Origin: Aphrocallistes beatrix
Lineage: Eukaryota; Porifera; Hexactinellida; Sceptrulophora; Aphrocallistidae
Reading direction: 5' to 3'
DNA length: 64,000 nucleotides
NCBI GenBank assembly: GCA_963281255.1
Contig: OY725496.1
Span: 1,488,001 to 1,552,000, forward strand
Shown: piece after piece, positions 32,681 to 44,385 of the stretch
How the letters are laid out: each line of letters starts with the position of its first letter
Position numbering within the stretch: the stretch's first letter is position 1
Made by a program: the position numbers and the translations under genes
Notes under the pieces: model-generated
What the model was told of the DNA's origin: nothing
Seen by the model: only the letters and a program-made list of their open reading frames with translations
The model's database searches: none

Positions 32681-32948
32681 GGTGAACAGTTTAACCATCA
32701 CTCTACTTAGTGAAACTTCTCATTCTTTCACAGGTAGTCTCAATGAAGAAGCAATTACGCAAACGTCAAATCTCTTGACATCCCTCTTAGATAGACCTCA
32801 AAAAGAACAATGTTTTTTGCTTTTATTTACATTACTCCCAAATCTCAATGCCTATTATCTTCAGAGAGACGAAACTATACTTATATATGCTGTTGGGAGA
32901 CTTTACCTCACCCCACTCTCCTTCTTTACTCCAGAGCTTTTTCAGCAT
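32681..32948 (+). CDS. UBR4: UBR4 internal exon C
   Basis: The first base completes the split Arg of exon B, then VNSLTITLLSETSHSFTGSL and EEAITQTSNLLTSLLDRPQK, aligning with the vertebrate 'SLEALESCF...AAQELATLLLSLP' region. It ends RLYLTPLSFFTPELFQH, matching 'DPEVFQR'. These are helical-repeat segments of the UBR4 scaffold. Acceptor TTTTTATTTAG|G with a good pyrimidine tract; donor CAT|GTAAGT. 268 bp, phase 2 in, phase 0 out. Confidence 0.9.
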
Positions 32949-33185
32949 GTAAGTCAATATAGTATTTAGTCAATCTACGGTTTAACCTGCGGTTGGCATG
33001 GTGTTTTTTTTCTATTTATCGTCAGACCCAAAACTTGTCTGGCTTTCCCGCCCAAAATGGCTTAATGACGCTAAAAAACACCTCGCCAAGCGCGGGATAA
33101 TTATTATTTAAAATAAATTAATTAATTAATATAGATATTCAATTTATTTTGGATATTACATTCAACATCTATATATATACATTCA

Positions 33186-33290
33186 ACTCTTAATAGGATC
33201 ACATCGGTCAGAGGACATTTGGCCCGATTAAGCGAAGAACCCTATTAACCGAAAAATATTTTGTATTAGTTTCTATGTGTGAGAGTTTTA
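33186..33290 (-). repeat. Fragment of the 'CTTAATCGGGCC' pogo-type MITE
   Basis: Matches the right part of 49403-49590 and 60708-60895: ATCGGTCAGAGGACAT, CCCTATTAACCGAAAA, TATTTTGTATTAG, CTATGTGTGAGAG. One terminus is missing. Confidence 0.7.
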
Positions 33291-33414
33291 TTTCAAAAAT
33301 CACATATCCAAATAAAAATGAAAGTTGCTGTTAACAGCACAATTTTTCGGAATGCTGTCTACTGCATTGCTGTTTCCATCCCTGTTTATAACCAATATAC
33401 TCTGGCTATACGAT

Positions 33415-36330
33415 CAGGGGCGTCGGAAGCTCGTATGTCATGGGGGGGATTAAAGAATAATAGCATTATGAGATTCATTAACTTTAATTATTCATTCAGA
33501 ATTTTGTATTTAAGAGCTAGGGAATTTGCCAAACTTCCTTTCGCGGCGTTCATTACTTATGAACGCTCTTGCTATTTTCAGACACTCTGTTTCCCCAGAT
33601 TTTTCCCTCTCGATTGCGAGAATGGAGAGTTGGGTCATTCTTGCTTGTGTCATTGTCGATCTGAGCCATGTTTTAAGCCGACGAAGTACACTAAAGCTTC
33701 GTTCGGCACTCGCTCCAGAGACTCCAACTACCAATAGAATTGTCACTAGCCGTGTAATATTAGGTAGCATATCTCTCACCTCTTTAGTCAATGACTTGTA
33801 CATTGAAATAAAGCATGTAATCGACGTAACCGGTGACTTTTCTGACTTTACTAATCGCTTTAACATCTGAAGTTCGAATTGCAAATCTTCGACTGAAGAT
33901 AAGTCATTCTTGTAAAAGGTGTACACAGATGATATCAAGCTATCTTTATTATCTTCTGTATTTATCACTGACAGGAAAAGCTGTTCAATATTACCTATCA
34001 TACCCAAGTTAGTTTTATCGAAGGTATGTTTCAATTTTTCAACCAACACATCTAAGAACTCTATAAACTTTGCTCTCCAATGTTCATAGGGGGATAACTG
34101 TAAGGCTGGAGTATAACTTGTTAAATTAATGTCGTATTCTATTATTGGATTCTTTTTGCGGATACGGTTTTCTTTTGGAGGATGAATATCTAATTCTTCA
34201 GAGATTTTCAAGCAATTTTTGTAAATCTCGTTGAAATCAGTGTCGTTCATTCTCATATCAGACAGCTCATCAATGACATAATTAGCTGCTTCTATAGCTC
34301 CAAAGATTGTGGCTTCTTTGGATTGTAGTGCCTTAGATAGCATTTCTACTCGTTTGAATATTGGAAGAAGCAAGTTAATTGAAAGTAGAGTCTCAAACTG
34401 ATAAAGCCTAAGCTCGAAACCACGAGCAGTAGCTGCAGTTTTGGCATCTGCAGTCTCAGCTAAGTCATGCATCACTTGAAGCAGGACATCATATTCGTTT
34501 CGGGTTGCTGATAAAAGTTTACCACGAAGTACCCAACGAGTTGGACATGCTGGTCGTCGAACAGCAGAGTTTAGTTCGTCATCTGGATGAAGCTCACTGT
34601 GCAATTTCTTCACCAAATCAAATCTTTTACGGCTGTCACGTATAAAATTCGATTGAGAATTCAAAAATTGCATCAAATCACAACTCCAACGACTGCTTTC
34701 GATAGTATGTTGCAGATCTAAATTTAGACCGTGGTTTTTGCAATACACAAAAACAGCTTCTGGAACAATTTTCTGGATTTCTGCTCTCACGCCTTTATGA
34801 ATTCCTATCATATTCGCTGCTCCATCATATATTTGACCGCGACAGTATGAAATATCAATATTAAGCCTTAGAAGTACATCTTTAATGGTATCTGCAATCT
34901 TCTCTCCAGTAGTTGAAACCATTGTGACTAAACCCAGAAAGTATTCGTTTACAGTGAAATCTGGAGCCACGCTTCTAAGAATCACTGACAACTGTTCCTG
35001 TCCTGTAATATCTGTTGTTCCATCAGCACAAATCATAAAGTACTTGAAATTTCTTAATTCTTCAGAAATTCGTCGTTGAACATCATGAGCTAATAGCTGG
35101 ATAATCTCATTTTGAATATCAGGTGACATGTATTCCAAACGGGTAGAAGAAAGACATTTGGAAAAACTAGTGCTATCAGTTGAGCGCAGTTTCATCAGCT
35201 TAATTAGTAAACCGGAGTCTGTATCATGGCCTCGAACTGGCAACGCACACTCACCCAGAAATTTCAGACTAGTTATTACTCCAACTAGGAAGCTCCGCCA
35301 CTGTTCTTGCGAATTCAGCATGGCTGCATCCAACTGAGTAGAGATAGTACCTTGCTTCGTGACATACAGCTGTACTTCTACTGCAACCTTGTGTTGCCGT
35401 GATTTCTTGTGGTCATGAAACTTTTCTATCGCTTTTTTCCAATTGCAAAATCCAATATTGCTATCAGTAAATGAAGGTTCAATTTTTAGATTATTAGGGA
35501 ATTTTCGTTCTTGTAGTGTTTTGGAACATGGGTAACATATCACGATGTCGCGTTCCTGTACATAGTGCAAGAAATCAAAAGTTTCGAACCAATGTTTTGG
35601 GGCTTTAAATTGATCAGATGATTTTTCCCAAAGGTTCTGAAGGGTAAACGATTGCAGTCTAGAGGGGCATAGCGTTCTGTGAGACTTAATGAATTCACTA
35701 AGTCAGCTTCACCAATCACGATTTCATGCTCATCTAACTCCACAGATTCGACATATGGTTCTATTGATTCTTCGAAACCAAGATGGGCCTCTTGATCCGT
35801 ATTATTAGTGAATCCACCTTGAGATTGACTGGCCTTCGGTATTTTGCACATCTCTACAAGCGATATTTGTCGATGTCTCTTACGATTATTACTACCAGAT
35901 GGACAGGTCATGTTTCTTTATTGTAGTTTTTAGAAATCGTCGAAATTAATTAAGCACAGAAACAACAAATCAATGATAAAATCGTAATCTGAGTTAATTT
36001 ATATTAAGTTGAATCATTACTAATGTCTCAGTAATAGTGTACTTTTTCATCACAGCAGATATGAAACAAATGGAAAACAATTTTATAAGTTATCAGTTAT
36101 GTATACACACATAACAAGGTTTCAATCATCAACATATTCTATGATTTAAAGTATCAGGCTTCAAACCAGTTTTCAAATTGCAGACTGGTGTATGAGGTTT
36201 CCTATTCAAGCTAAGAAATTTGAAATTTGTTACTATCAAATCGCGATTACGCGTGGGGGGGATAATCCCCCCTCGTTTAAATTATGGGGGGGATGAATCA
36301 CCCCCATCCCCCCCGCTTCCGACGCCCCTG
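33415..36330 (-). mobile_element. hAT transposon (ZMYM1-like) with exact 8-bp TSD
   Basis: The ends CAGGGGCGTCGGAAGC and, inverted, CAGGGGCGTCGGAAGC are identical over 16 bp, followed by G-rich subterminal sequence at both ends (ATGGGGGGGATTA at the left, ATGGGGGGGATGA inverted at the right). The duplication TATACGAT occurs exactly at 33407-33414 and 36331-36338. The 2916-bp element fills most of UBR4 intron C-D and lies antisense to UBR4. The exact TSD and near-intact ORF suggest a recent insertion. Confidence 0.96.
33510..35911 (-). pseudogene. hAT transposase (zinc finger MYM-type 1-like), one frameshift
   Basis: This is a DNA-binding, cut-and-paste transposase of the hAT superfamily. The start ATG 35911 gives MTCPSGSNNRKRHRQISLVE and an acidic N-terminal region. 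A single frame shift near 35630-35645 joins it to the 686-codon frame that carries the rest: a TTF-type zinc finger (HWFETFDFLHY, then ICYPCSK), MICADGTTDITGQEQLSVIL (first catalytic Asp), IYDGAANMIGIHKG (second), FVYCKNHGLNLDL (the CxxH motif) and a C-terminal dimerisation block GASAERSFSVLRRLKTWLRS. The stop is just after FGKFPSS at 33510. The continuous ~2 kb frame is unusual among the decayed elements here. A sequencing or assembly indel could account for the only defect. Confidence 0.9.
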
Positions 36331-36614
36331 TATACGATGTAAAATAAAACAATGTGCAATTTGGAATTAAGGTTCCAGATTTTGCATGATAATTGATTTT
36401 GACATCCTGAGGAATATTTGCTATTGGTCTACTTTGAATTCTGTATGGTTAAAAAATTGGCTTCTTGCTAGTAATGAATTCAAGTTTTCGTTTCAGAAGC
36501 TTTAAAATCTGTTTGTATTTTTAGATTAGCTCAGCTTATGTAGGGATATTGTTTATTTCTTCATCTAATTATGTTTTCATTTTATCTTTTTTATTTAACA
36601 TTTCAATGATTTAG

Positions 36615-36894
36615 CTTCTATTAAATCTACATTCTATTGCCATAAAACGACCAAGAAACTTAGAAAAGCTTCTCACCTTTTCTTACTTACAATGGTGTTG
36701 CGAACAATATATTGCTTCTGAAACTTGCTTGGAACTATCTCAAATCCCCAAACTTGAAACATTCAAAGGAATATTAGATAAAATATTTGAAATCTTTTGG
36801 ATGTTTTGGAATTATAGACCACTCGATCCTTGCTTGGCTCCTGTGGGATATCCCGGACTTCTCTATATTAAAGAGACAATGGCTATCATTTCAG
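36615..36894 (+). CDS. UBR4: UBR4 internal exon D
   Basis: This is the strongest UBR4 match in the window: LLLNLHSIAIKRPRNLEKLL aligns with 'LVITARSIAIMRPNNLVHF' of vertebrates, and PLDPCLAPVGYPGLLYIKET with 'KNACLAPACLPGLTHIEAT'. The acceptor GATTTAG|CTT lies 284 bp downstream of the hAT insertion; the donor is TCAG|GTATAG. It enters in phase 0 and leaves one base into a codon (phase 1), which exon E completes as Ala. 280 bp. Confidence 0.93.
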
Positions 36895-37470
36895 GTATAG
36901 TTAAACCATATTACTTGTTTACTTTTTAACATCATGCACTCCCTGGTCAAAACTATTTGGACGCAATAATTTGCGCCATAAATAGTACTTAATTAGGTCA
37001 TACAGTCAAATTCATTTAAACTATGGAAGCCATTCTATATCTGATGTGAAATGCTTATTCTACATAGGTATCCAAATTCCTCTACATTAATTATTTTCAA
37101 AGGTAATACTATCACATCTACCACCCTGGGCCACTTGTTACTGCTCACGGCCATTATATATGATGGCTGGTGAATCAAGGAGGTATACAAAATGATAATG
37201 ACCTTTAAAGAAGAATTACTTAATAGAAAGCATCCAATTGTGAGTAGTTAGAATGTGTAGAATACGATTATGATATTGGATATGTCATAGCCCTCGTAGT
37301 TTGAATGAATTAACCTCCATGTATAGACCCATTTTAGTATTATTTATGGTGCAACTTTTGTTTCTTTCAATCCTTTTGTCAAGCAGTATGTACCATATAT
37401 GAATAATTACTTTGAATTTTGAATTCATTGCATATTATCAGGAAACCATCCTTGCCTCAATAAAGTTAAA
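36895..37470. repeat. Intron D-E start with MITE-like fragment
   Basis: From 36938, ACTCCCTGGTCAAAACTATT resembles the family T/Tc1-type end. The palindromic centre GGCCATTATATATGATGGC (37150) parallels 59190-59215 and family T centres. The right end is not identifiable. Confidence 0.4.
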
Positions 37471-37586
37471 AAAAGCCCCTCACAGACGGGCCAGAAGTGT
37501 GCTTCCACATTCGTTGGATGAAGACACAATACATGTCATCCAAGGAATTTGGAAGCACACTTCTAGCCCGTCTGTGAGGGGCTTTT
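37471..37586. ncRNA. Near-perfect 116-bp hairpin (candidate hairpin RNA or mini-MITE)
   Basis: The arms begin AAAAGCCCCTCACAGACGGG and pair with the far arm with one mismatch through AGAAGTGTGCTTCCA. A small imperfect patch (CATTCG against GGAATT) follows, then TTGGATGA pairs with TCATCCAA, closing a ~20-nt loop. The total is about 50 paired bases. In UBR4 pre-mRNA (intron D-E) either strand would fold stably, like a long miRNA or hairpin-siRNA precursor. I recognise no known mature miRNA. No target duplication is obvious, although small MITEs can look like this. Confidence 0.6.
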
Positions 37587-38103
37587 CTTACATCAATTAA
37601 AGTTTATAGGATTAAAATTGTGGATGTAATTTTTAGCGTGTCATCATGATGACGTCAGCATAATTAATGAGCATAGTTTTGTATATTCATCTACACTGAA
37701 CACTTTCTACAACATATGTTTATTTCTATTTATTATCATTTTAACTCTATTAGCCATTTATAATTATTGCTGTGTCATCATGATGACGTAAGCATCATTA
37801 ATTAAGATAATTTGACATCTATATTGAACACTTTATTGAACAATTTTTAATCTCAAACTATTAAAATTTGAGCTCTAATAGGCATTTATCATTAAAATTA
37901 GATAATGATGACGCGACAAAAAATTTAATCGCAAATTGCTCAGAGATCCTATGTTCGATGGATCTAGGCATGAAATAAGTTTTAGAGGGCCTCATACTTC
38001 ACCAGTGTTAGCAATCTCAAGTTTCTAGCTCTTCTAGTTTTTGTGCAATACTCAAAAGAATGAAATCACAAAATGCTACGTAATGATGATGATTGAGCAT
38101 ATA
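37587..38103. other. Unassigned intron sequence with internal duplication
   Basis: TGTCATCATGATGACGT and TTTGTATATTCATCTACACT-like blocks recur at 37645-37700 and 37770-37825, a diverged ~125-bp tandem duplication. No gene. Confidence 0.45.
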
Positions 38104-38291
38104 CAGTCACGGTCGCTTATTATGAACCCACTTAATATCGACATTCGTTTATTATGAACTAACCTCCTGGTCCCAATTTCATTTTTAGATAGGATTTGTA
38201 TTGAATCAAGTTCGCTTAATATAAAGTACGTATCTCTATTATGAACATATTTTTTGGTCCCCTGGTGGTTCACAATAAACGACCCTGACTG
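38104..38291. mobile_element. Pogo/Tigger-type MITE ('CGCTTATTATGAAC' family), copy 1
   Basis: The ends are CAGTCACGGTCGCTTATTAT and, inverted, CAGTCAGGGTCGTTTATTGT, with TA on both sides. The motif CTTATTATGAAC/CTTAATAT(G/C)AA recurs inward several times. The same family, nearly the same length, is at 55855-56040 and cut by the window end at 63830-64000. Confidence 0.9.
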
Positions 38292-38990
38292 TATTGAATA
38301 GGACATCACCAGTTTAATTTGAATGAATTCGACGTTACTGGAAAGTGGAGGATACCGACATTTATGAATAGGTGCCAAAATCTTAATAATTTAACCTTTT
38401 ATTCGGTAAAAATTGATGGTCAAATCGAGCACAGCCTCAACCAATATTTAGTACATAGTTACTCTCAAAATTACAATTCAGTATTATTAATTAGAATAGA
38501 CACAGGCGCTTTGTGAGACGTGATCTGAACCTTCTGAATTCATTATTTTCTTAGGACTACCTCATCAAAGTTTACCAAAAATGCGAAATTTTGATTACTA
38601 ATTTCTGTCATTTTTCGAACATTTTTATCTAGTTTTCAGGGTTGATGCTCCATCAACGTGTTCTTTATTACCCTGTATCTTATTTTAAATCATGAAAACA
38701 TAGGAATGCTAATGGGTTTTTGAAATATTCCATTTTTAATCTAGCTCAATTTGAGCATCTTTCCCAATAGGAAAATGTATTACGGCAACACTACATATAC
38801 TTTGTAGAAAGAAGTGAATGTGTAGGATAAGAATATTGACAATGATTGTCTTTTCTGTTAAAGTTATAGTGCCAATAATGTTACATAACACTATTTTGTA
38901 AGTCTGGTGTGATTTCTAAAATTGGCAATTATTAACTTAAATCTAAATGACTGCTAAAATTAGAATTGCTTGAGGAAATTGGGAAACAAA
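38292..38990 (+). repeat. Family F dispersed repeat, second copy
   Basis: Matches 6895-7650 in order (GGAAAGTGGA, GAGCACAGCCTCAAC, AATAGACACA, AGGACTAC(C/G)TCATCAAAG, TTGATGCTCCATCAACGTGT, CAATTTGAGCATCTT, AATATTGACAATGATTGTC) but lacks the ~170 bp at 7050-7220. It is the uninterrupted version of the region that carries MITEs in the first copy. Confidence 0.75.
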
Positions 38991-40366
38991 ATTATTTACT
39001 ACAAATGATAAATCAAATCCTATTCAAACTTGAGTTCTCAAGCTTTATTGATTTTAATGATATCGTGGTCAATTGTAATTAAGAATACTTATACAGCCAC
39101 AATCGGTAGTACGCCGATTATCGGCACATACTAAAATCTTACTGATCATTGCTACATCCTACCGATGACTTTGACATTTATCTGATTACGACAATTGTAC
39201 ATGCATTTGTAAACAGAGACTATACGACAAGAAACCGTGTTTTTGGTATTAAAACTAATCAATCTCACCGAAACAAGCTTAATTTCAAATCCACATTTTA
39301 TTTCGTCCTATTCATTGTACTACTAAAATACTATTCATTTCTCCAACGTTTTAAATCGAGATGATATTTTGGCAACTATTAACGGGTATGGTAATAATTT
39401 ATCTACAGGGCATCAATATTTATCCAGAGCCATCTTATCACCCAGAACCATTTTCTAGTTATGACTAGAGCTATCTGACTAATTCCAATTATATCGTCCA
39501 ATCGAACTTGAGATAGGTTCGCCTCTTCCAAATGTTCATGATCATTCTATCCAACCTGAGAGATTCTAGTGCTATAGGAAAATACGGCAGATGTTAGTGA
39601 TATTGTCCATTTAAAACGGTAACAGAAGTTGTTGGTATTCTGAAACTCGATTACCTCAGGATTTCACTACTGTTTCATGGACTACGGCTGATTTTGCATA
39701 ACTAAGCTAAGCAACTGGTGCCGGTTCGCTTTATCCTAAATTTGGGAGCTAATGTTCCGAGAAACGTTAACAAATTCGTCTAAAGATATTAAAATGTCAT
39801 TGCTCAAGAGCAGAAAGGCTAATGGGAGTAGGAAGAAATATAATTCTTTTAAATGGAATTATCCCTTTTTCATTTGCATTGGAAGTTTTCTAGTGGATGG
39901 ACAATTGTTAGAGGGAACTTTTAACACAACCTTGGAATTCATCAAACTACCGGCTCAAGCCTAGCAGTTCTATACCCAAAGAATTGCAAAAGTTGATGAA
40001 TCATTGACGTGTGCATGTTTTTAAGCATTCAAAATATACTCAAGCTTTAGAGAATGAGGGACGGAAACAGGAATTACCAATATCCTTGATTTTCGAGGCG
40101 TTTATAACTTCTTCTCTCCCAGTTCAGTGGAAAGTTCTTTTGATACGGTTAACTTTATCGAATATCTACGGAAGCGCGATATCGACAACGATCCATACTA
40201 TAATGTTAATACATACACATATGGTTGTCTAGACGTTTTTATGAGATGAAGAATGGACTTGAACGCTGGGCTTTGGTTTCCTATTCTAATCTGAACAATA
40301 TTACACATCGATCGATAGCTGTTCAGATGAATGGCGAGTCATTAAATGATATACCACACGGCAGAT
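38991..40366. other. Unassigned intron sequence (UBR4 intron D-E)
   Basis: Nothing recognised. Short ORFs at 39149, 39752 and 40011 lack any family signature. Confidence 0.45.
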
Positions 40367-40416
40367 ATCCTTACTATTAAAACTCGATTATTGTTTGTAT
40401 ATATATATAGTATATA

Positions 40417-40463
<47 letters not shown>

Positions 40464-40910
40464 ACGAATTGATTGAAGAAACTATTGAGCACAGAAAGCT
40501 GATTTTTTTCATGTTGGAGTCTTTTGGCTATGGCTCCAGTAATTTCTGAGCTCAGACGAAAATGTCGAATCATCATGGAATTATGACGTCATTGTCACAT
40601 TTTTAAAAGTTAAGCACACAGTTATTCGGGCATAACTCAGCCATTATAGGAGTTAGAAGGCTGAAATTTTAATAGAATCTGTATACAAACATATTTCACA
40701 TATGGTAGAACTCTCATCCAAATATGATGACTCATCACTCTGTTATGCGTTATCATTACGCATTAAAATTTTAAAATTGACAAATTTGCTGATTATTCGT
40801 CGATATCGATTATTGCATTATGACAGACGTATTTAGAGATGTTATCTCCCTTATAATTAATCAATGGTGACCACAGCGCGGGCGCCTCCGGCGGACACAA
40901 AGTGTCTGCC
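40367..40910 (-). mobile_element. Family H nearly full copy
   Basis: Starts A|TCCTTACTATTAAAACTCG, then a long (TA)n near 40400-40460 and the usual body (TTATGACGTCATTGTCACAT, GATGACTCATCACTCTG). It ends in the palindrome GGCGGACACAAAGTGTCTGCC. The last ~30 bp of the GC head are missing and the second CRE is lost (TTATGCGTTATCATTACGC). Confidence 0.85.
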
Positions 40911-41380
40911 GTTTTTACCGATTAAAAGGTTTAAATAATTAAAATTTTGACACATATTCATAAACATCGGTTCCTCTTCTTTCCAAAACATCTAATTTAT
41001 CCAAATCGGACTTTAGATTGTTCCAAAATTTACACTTCAAGTGTGCTCGATCGAACAGTTATGCCAACTAAACACTCGTAAGAATATACCTGATTTTTAA
41101 CATAAAATTTGAGTATACATCAAAGTGCTCTTTCGAAGAGGAATAATAATCTTGCGACCCCCTAGAAATAATTATGCGACCCTCAGTTTGAGAAACACTG
41201 TAATACACTCTTGGATCGATTATTTGAAGGTGTTTGAGGAAATTTACAGTATACAATTCTTAGTATCATCATGACTAGTATTTTCACATTTCCCTCGATC
41301 CAATCGTAGAATTGTTCTTCCAGGTGTATGATAAATTACGAAAAGATTTCGACATTATCACTATTTCGACGTTATCACGC
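40911..41380. other. Unassigned intron sequence
   Basis: No element or gene recognised. Confidence 0.4.
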
Positions 41381-41485
41381 TTCCTATTAAAACTCGATTA
41401 ATGTTTGAGAGACAGACTTGACTTAGCTTGAGACAGACTTGACTTAGCTTGAGACCGACTTGACTTAGCTTGAGAATAGACTTGA
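41381..41485. repeat. Family H tip fused to a 23-bp minisatellite
   Basis: TCCTATTAAAACTCGATTAA (reverse tip) is followed by about three tandem units of GACTTGACTTAGCTTGAGAC plus AGA, and a fourth diverged unit. The array occupies the place where other copies carry their microsatellite. Confidence 0.75.
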
Positions 41486-42528
41486 CTTCATAAAGGAACA
41501 ATATACTTCTACGAGTAATTAGGAACAAGCACACATTCTGGCCTTCCAATTGGATATAGTCACACATTTCGGACCTTTACAGTTGACTAAATAAACAAAT
41601 AATATTATTAAATTAGTTCTTGAATTTAGCAAGTTTTGTTTACTATTATCATGTTTCAATACTACGGTAGTTCATTATATAGAGGTCTTAACTTATTAGA
41701 TAATGAACAGTTGAATAATGAAAAAGCTTTGGTAGAATGTATCACCGTGACGTACTGCATGTGCAAAATGCCTCAAAGTATACAATGTTCTAATTCCATA
41801 GTAGCATACGCCAAATGAATAAGATTAGTATGCGAAGAGCCAGAATAAAGTTTTAAAATCTCTACTAAGGGTGTGGATACATCGTCGTTAAAATGACTAT
41901 TCTTCTCTGCCCAATTCACATTGAACATTTTCCAAACATCATTTGATGAATTTCAAGAACTCAACAGTTTGGTTCTCACAATGTTTTTTCCATGTTATAA
42001 ACTAACTGTTCGACAGAAGTTGACTCATGGGAAACCTTAGGGGCCAAATTTATATTTTGCCTTTCCAAGCTGATAGCCAGCTGGCTTTCGATGTTAATTT
42101 GGGGCACTTTTAAATAAATTGCATTTATCCAAATTAAATAAGGTTCTTATGCTTTGGGAGTAACGAGGGTTGCATTCACTAAATTGGGGGAAGGTAAACC
42201 CTTTTTCATAATCTTTTAAATTCAGTCAATTGTTTCTAACAAACTTGAGTATATGCATGATTCTAGAATAATTACATTACTTAAGTCTTTAGAAACCACT
42301 CACCTTTGGAATCTTGTTGTTTTGGTAGTCTTCACAGTTCTTGTAATGGCTCGATACCATTTTCACGGAGAGCTTTATCTTTTTGGTAGATAAAAAAACT
42401 TCATGGAGGGTTCTACTCCTCTGTATTTGGAAGTAGAGCCAGGCGCGACACAAGTATTCTCGTCCAAATATTAATTAATGCAATTAGTGTTGTCAAATGA
42501 GGCATTATAAATTAGCAATAAAACTGAT
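41486..42528. other. Unassigned intron sequence
   Basis: No convincing gene, RNA or element end. Confidence 0.4.
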
Positions 42529-43000
42529 CTGTAATGAATTGATTGAAGAAACTGCCAGTCACAGAAAGCTGATTTTTGGCATGTGGGAGTCTTTTGGCTA
42601 TGGCTCCAGTAAATTCTGAGTTCAGACCAAAATGTCGACTCATCATGGAATTATGACGTCATTGTCACATTTTTAAAAGTTAAGCAATACAGTTATTCGA
42701 GCATAACTCAGCTATTATAGGAGATAGAAGGCTGAAATTTTAAAAGAATCTGTATACAAACATACCTCACATATGATGTAACTATCATCAAAAAATGATG
42801 ACTCACTACTCTGTTATGATTTAAAAATTGATAAATTTGGTGATTTTTCGTGCGATATAGATGATTGCTGTAGGACAGACGTATTTTGAGATGTTATCTC
42901 CCTTATAATTAACCAAAGTGACCCAGGCGACCGAAGGGAGCCTCCGGCGTACTCAAATTGTCCGCCAGCCGCGCAGCGCAAGCATGCGAAGCGCGCTTGT
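42529..43000 (-). mobile_element. Family H copy lacking the tip
   Basis: From CTGTAATGAATTGATTGAAG through TTATGACGTCATTGTCACAT and GATGACTCACTACTCTG to GCCGCGCAGCGCAAGCATGC and GCGCGCTTGT. A short deletion removes the second CRE (TTATGATTTAAAAATTG). Confidence 0.88.
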
Positions 43001-43244
43001 ATACAATAAAACAATACGTAAGTGTAATACACTAGTGTTGTATGCGAAGTAAATATAAATATTGTGGTTACATAATATTTTCAAAATGAATATTTAATCA
43101 ACCAGTGAATACAAAATATCTAATAATTATATAATTAATAATAACAGTATTAATTTTGCGGTTTAAGGATTGAATATACTAAGCAATCTATGGTACTATT
43201 TTTTCGGTGACTGCCATTGCCTTATGTATAGAATGTTATGAACC

Positions 43245-43402
43245 ATCTTAACGCCGAGAAAATGCTCGCTGGGTCGAAGTCCAGGTGGTCCGATTGGGCA
43301 ATGAGTTAGTTGGTCGTTAAGCTAGTGCTCCGGTGGGGCGGTTAGCAGCTCCTTGGAAATATGTCTGAGCCTCATAAGTTGCCTAATCCGCCCCTGTTTC
43401 TA
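43245..43402. repeat. Possible hAT-type element end
   Basis: A small GC-richer block ends TTGCCTAATCCGCCCCTG; inverted it reads CAGGGGCGGATTAGGC, the CAGGGGCG-type start common in hAT elements. No partner end was found. Confidence 0.35.
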
Positions 43403-43589
43403 ATTATCAATAGCATCAAAGTTTAATCATAAACCAAAATAATGCCAAAAACCTAAACTAACAACATGTCTCGCATTGATTACGCATTCACTTGCAACAT
43501 AGTAACCTAGGTTTCTGCATTGAAAATCCTAATGTTCTCTTATGGTCTTTCCCATTTTCTTATTATTATTCGTATATTTTTCTTTTTAG

Positions 43590-43802
43590 CTATCATATAC
43601 TCTATGCTTATCAACGATCATGAACTTATTCCAAGCGCTGTTGATTTTATTATTCAAGTATTGAAATGCAAGGATATAGTAATATGGGATTCTTTTTTCT
43701 CAACATTCACTGGACACTTCAAACCAAAGATCATCAAAAAGACTGTTAAATCCAAAATTCATGATAATGCAGATGATCACCAATCTCCAAGTCTAAATAA
43801 AG
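43590..43802 (+). CDS. UBR4: UBR4 internal exon E
   Basis: The first two bases complete the Ala begun in exon D; then IIYSMLINDHELIPSAVDFI and IQVLKCKDIVIWDSFFSTF. This lies where vertebrates have the '[33 protein letters not shown]' helical repeat; the similarity is weaker than in exon D. A basic, Lys-rich tail (KPKIIKKTVKSK) follows. Acceptor TTTCTTTTTAG. Donor AAG|GTTACT is non-ideal but leaves phase 1, as exon F requires. A donor 12 bp upstream (CAA|GTCTAA) would also keep phase. Confidence 0.82.
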
Positions 43803-44243
43803 GTTACTTCTCTTTGCATATTTTTTTATTGAGCCTTTTGTCTGCCTATTTTTGTACTAGTAGAATTAGTGAGTGTCATCATACTTGAAGGATATTATTT
43901 TTTAAATTTGAATTTAAACTAGTTTAATATTTTCGATATGATGATACATTACGGCCGAAATTAATCAGCTTTTATGTAATATAACGATAATTTGAGGTGA
44001 TCCGGATTTGTCTTGGAATATACAAGTAGTCCTTAATTTTAAGGGATTCCCACTCGAAGTGACCACACCGGTAAATGAGTTCGCAAGTTACCATTCCATA
44101 TTATTTGAAAATTATTACTCATCATAAGTGATGTCATTTGAATTGATTTATTGTGAATATATTAATTAACATTAGGCCTCTATAGTTATTTCATGGTTAT
44201 TTGATTTTTTTGCAAAATCTCATCATTTCCGGTTTTTATTAGT
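43803..44243. other. UBR4 intron E-F, 5' part
   Basis: No element recognised before the family H copy at 44244. Confidence 0.45.
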
Positions 44244-44385
44244 ACAAGCGCAATTCGCTTGCTTGCGCTGCGCGGCTGGCGGACACTTTGTGTCCACCAG
44301 AAGCGTCCTGCGGGCGCCTGGCATCACATTGATTAATTATAAGGGAGATAACATCTCTTAATACGTCTGTCCTACTGTTATAATC
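44244..44385 (+). mobile_element. Family H proximal fragment
   Basis: Full GC head (GCTTGCTTGCGCTGCGCGGC, GGCGGACACTTTGTGTCC, then GGGCGCCTGG) up to CTGTCCTACTGTTATAATC, where the match stops. Confidence 0.85.

Noticed and set aside
37471..37586. Rho-independent terminator
   Set aside because: The locus is an intron of a eukaryotic gene and the stem is far longer than a terminator.
39752..40232. Possible UBR4 exons between D and E
   Set aside because: Frames lack similarity to UBR4, and exons D and E already join in phase.
43245..43402. Complete hAT element
   Set aside because: Only one CAGGGGCGG-type end is visible; no partner end, TSD or transposase nearby.
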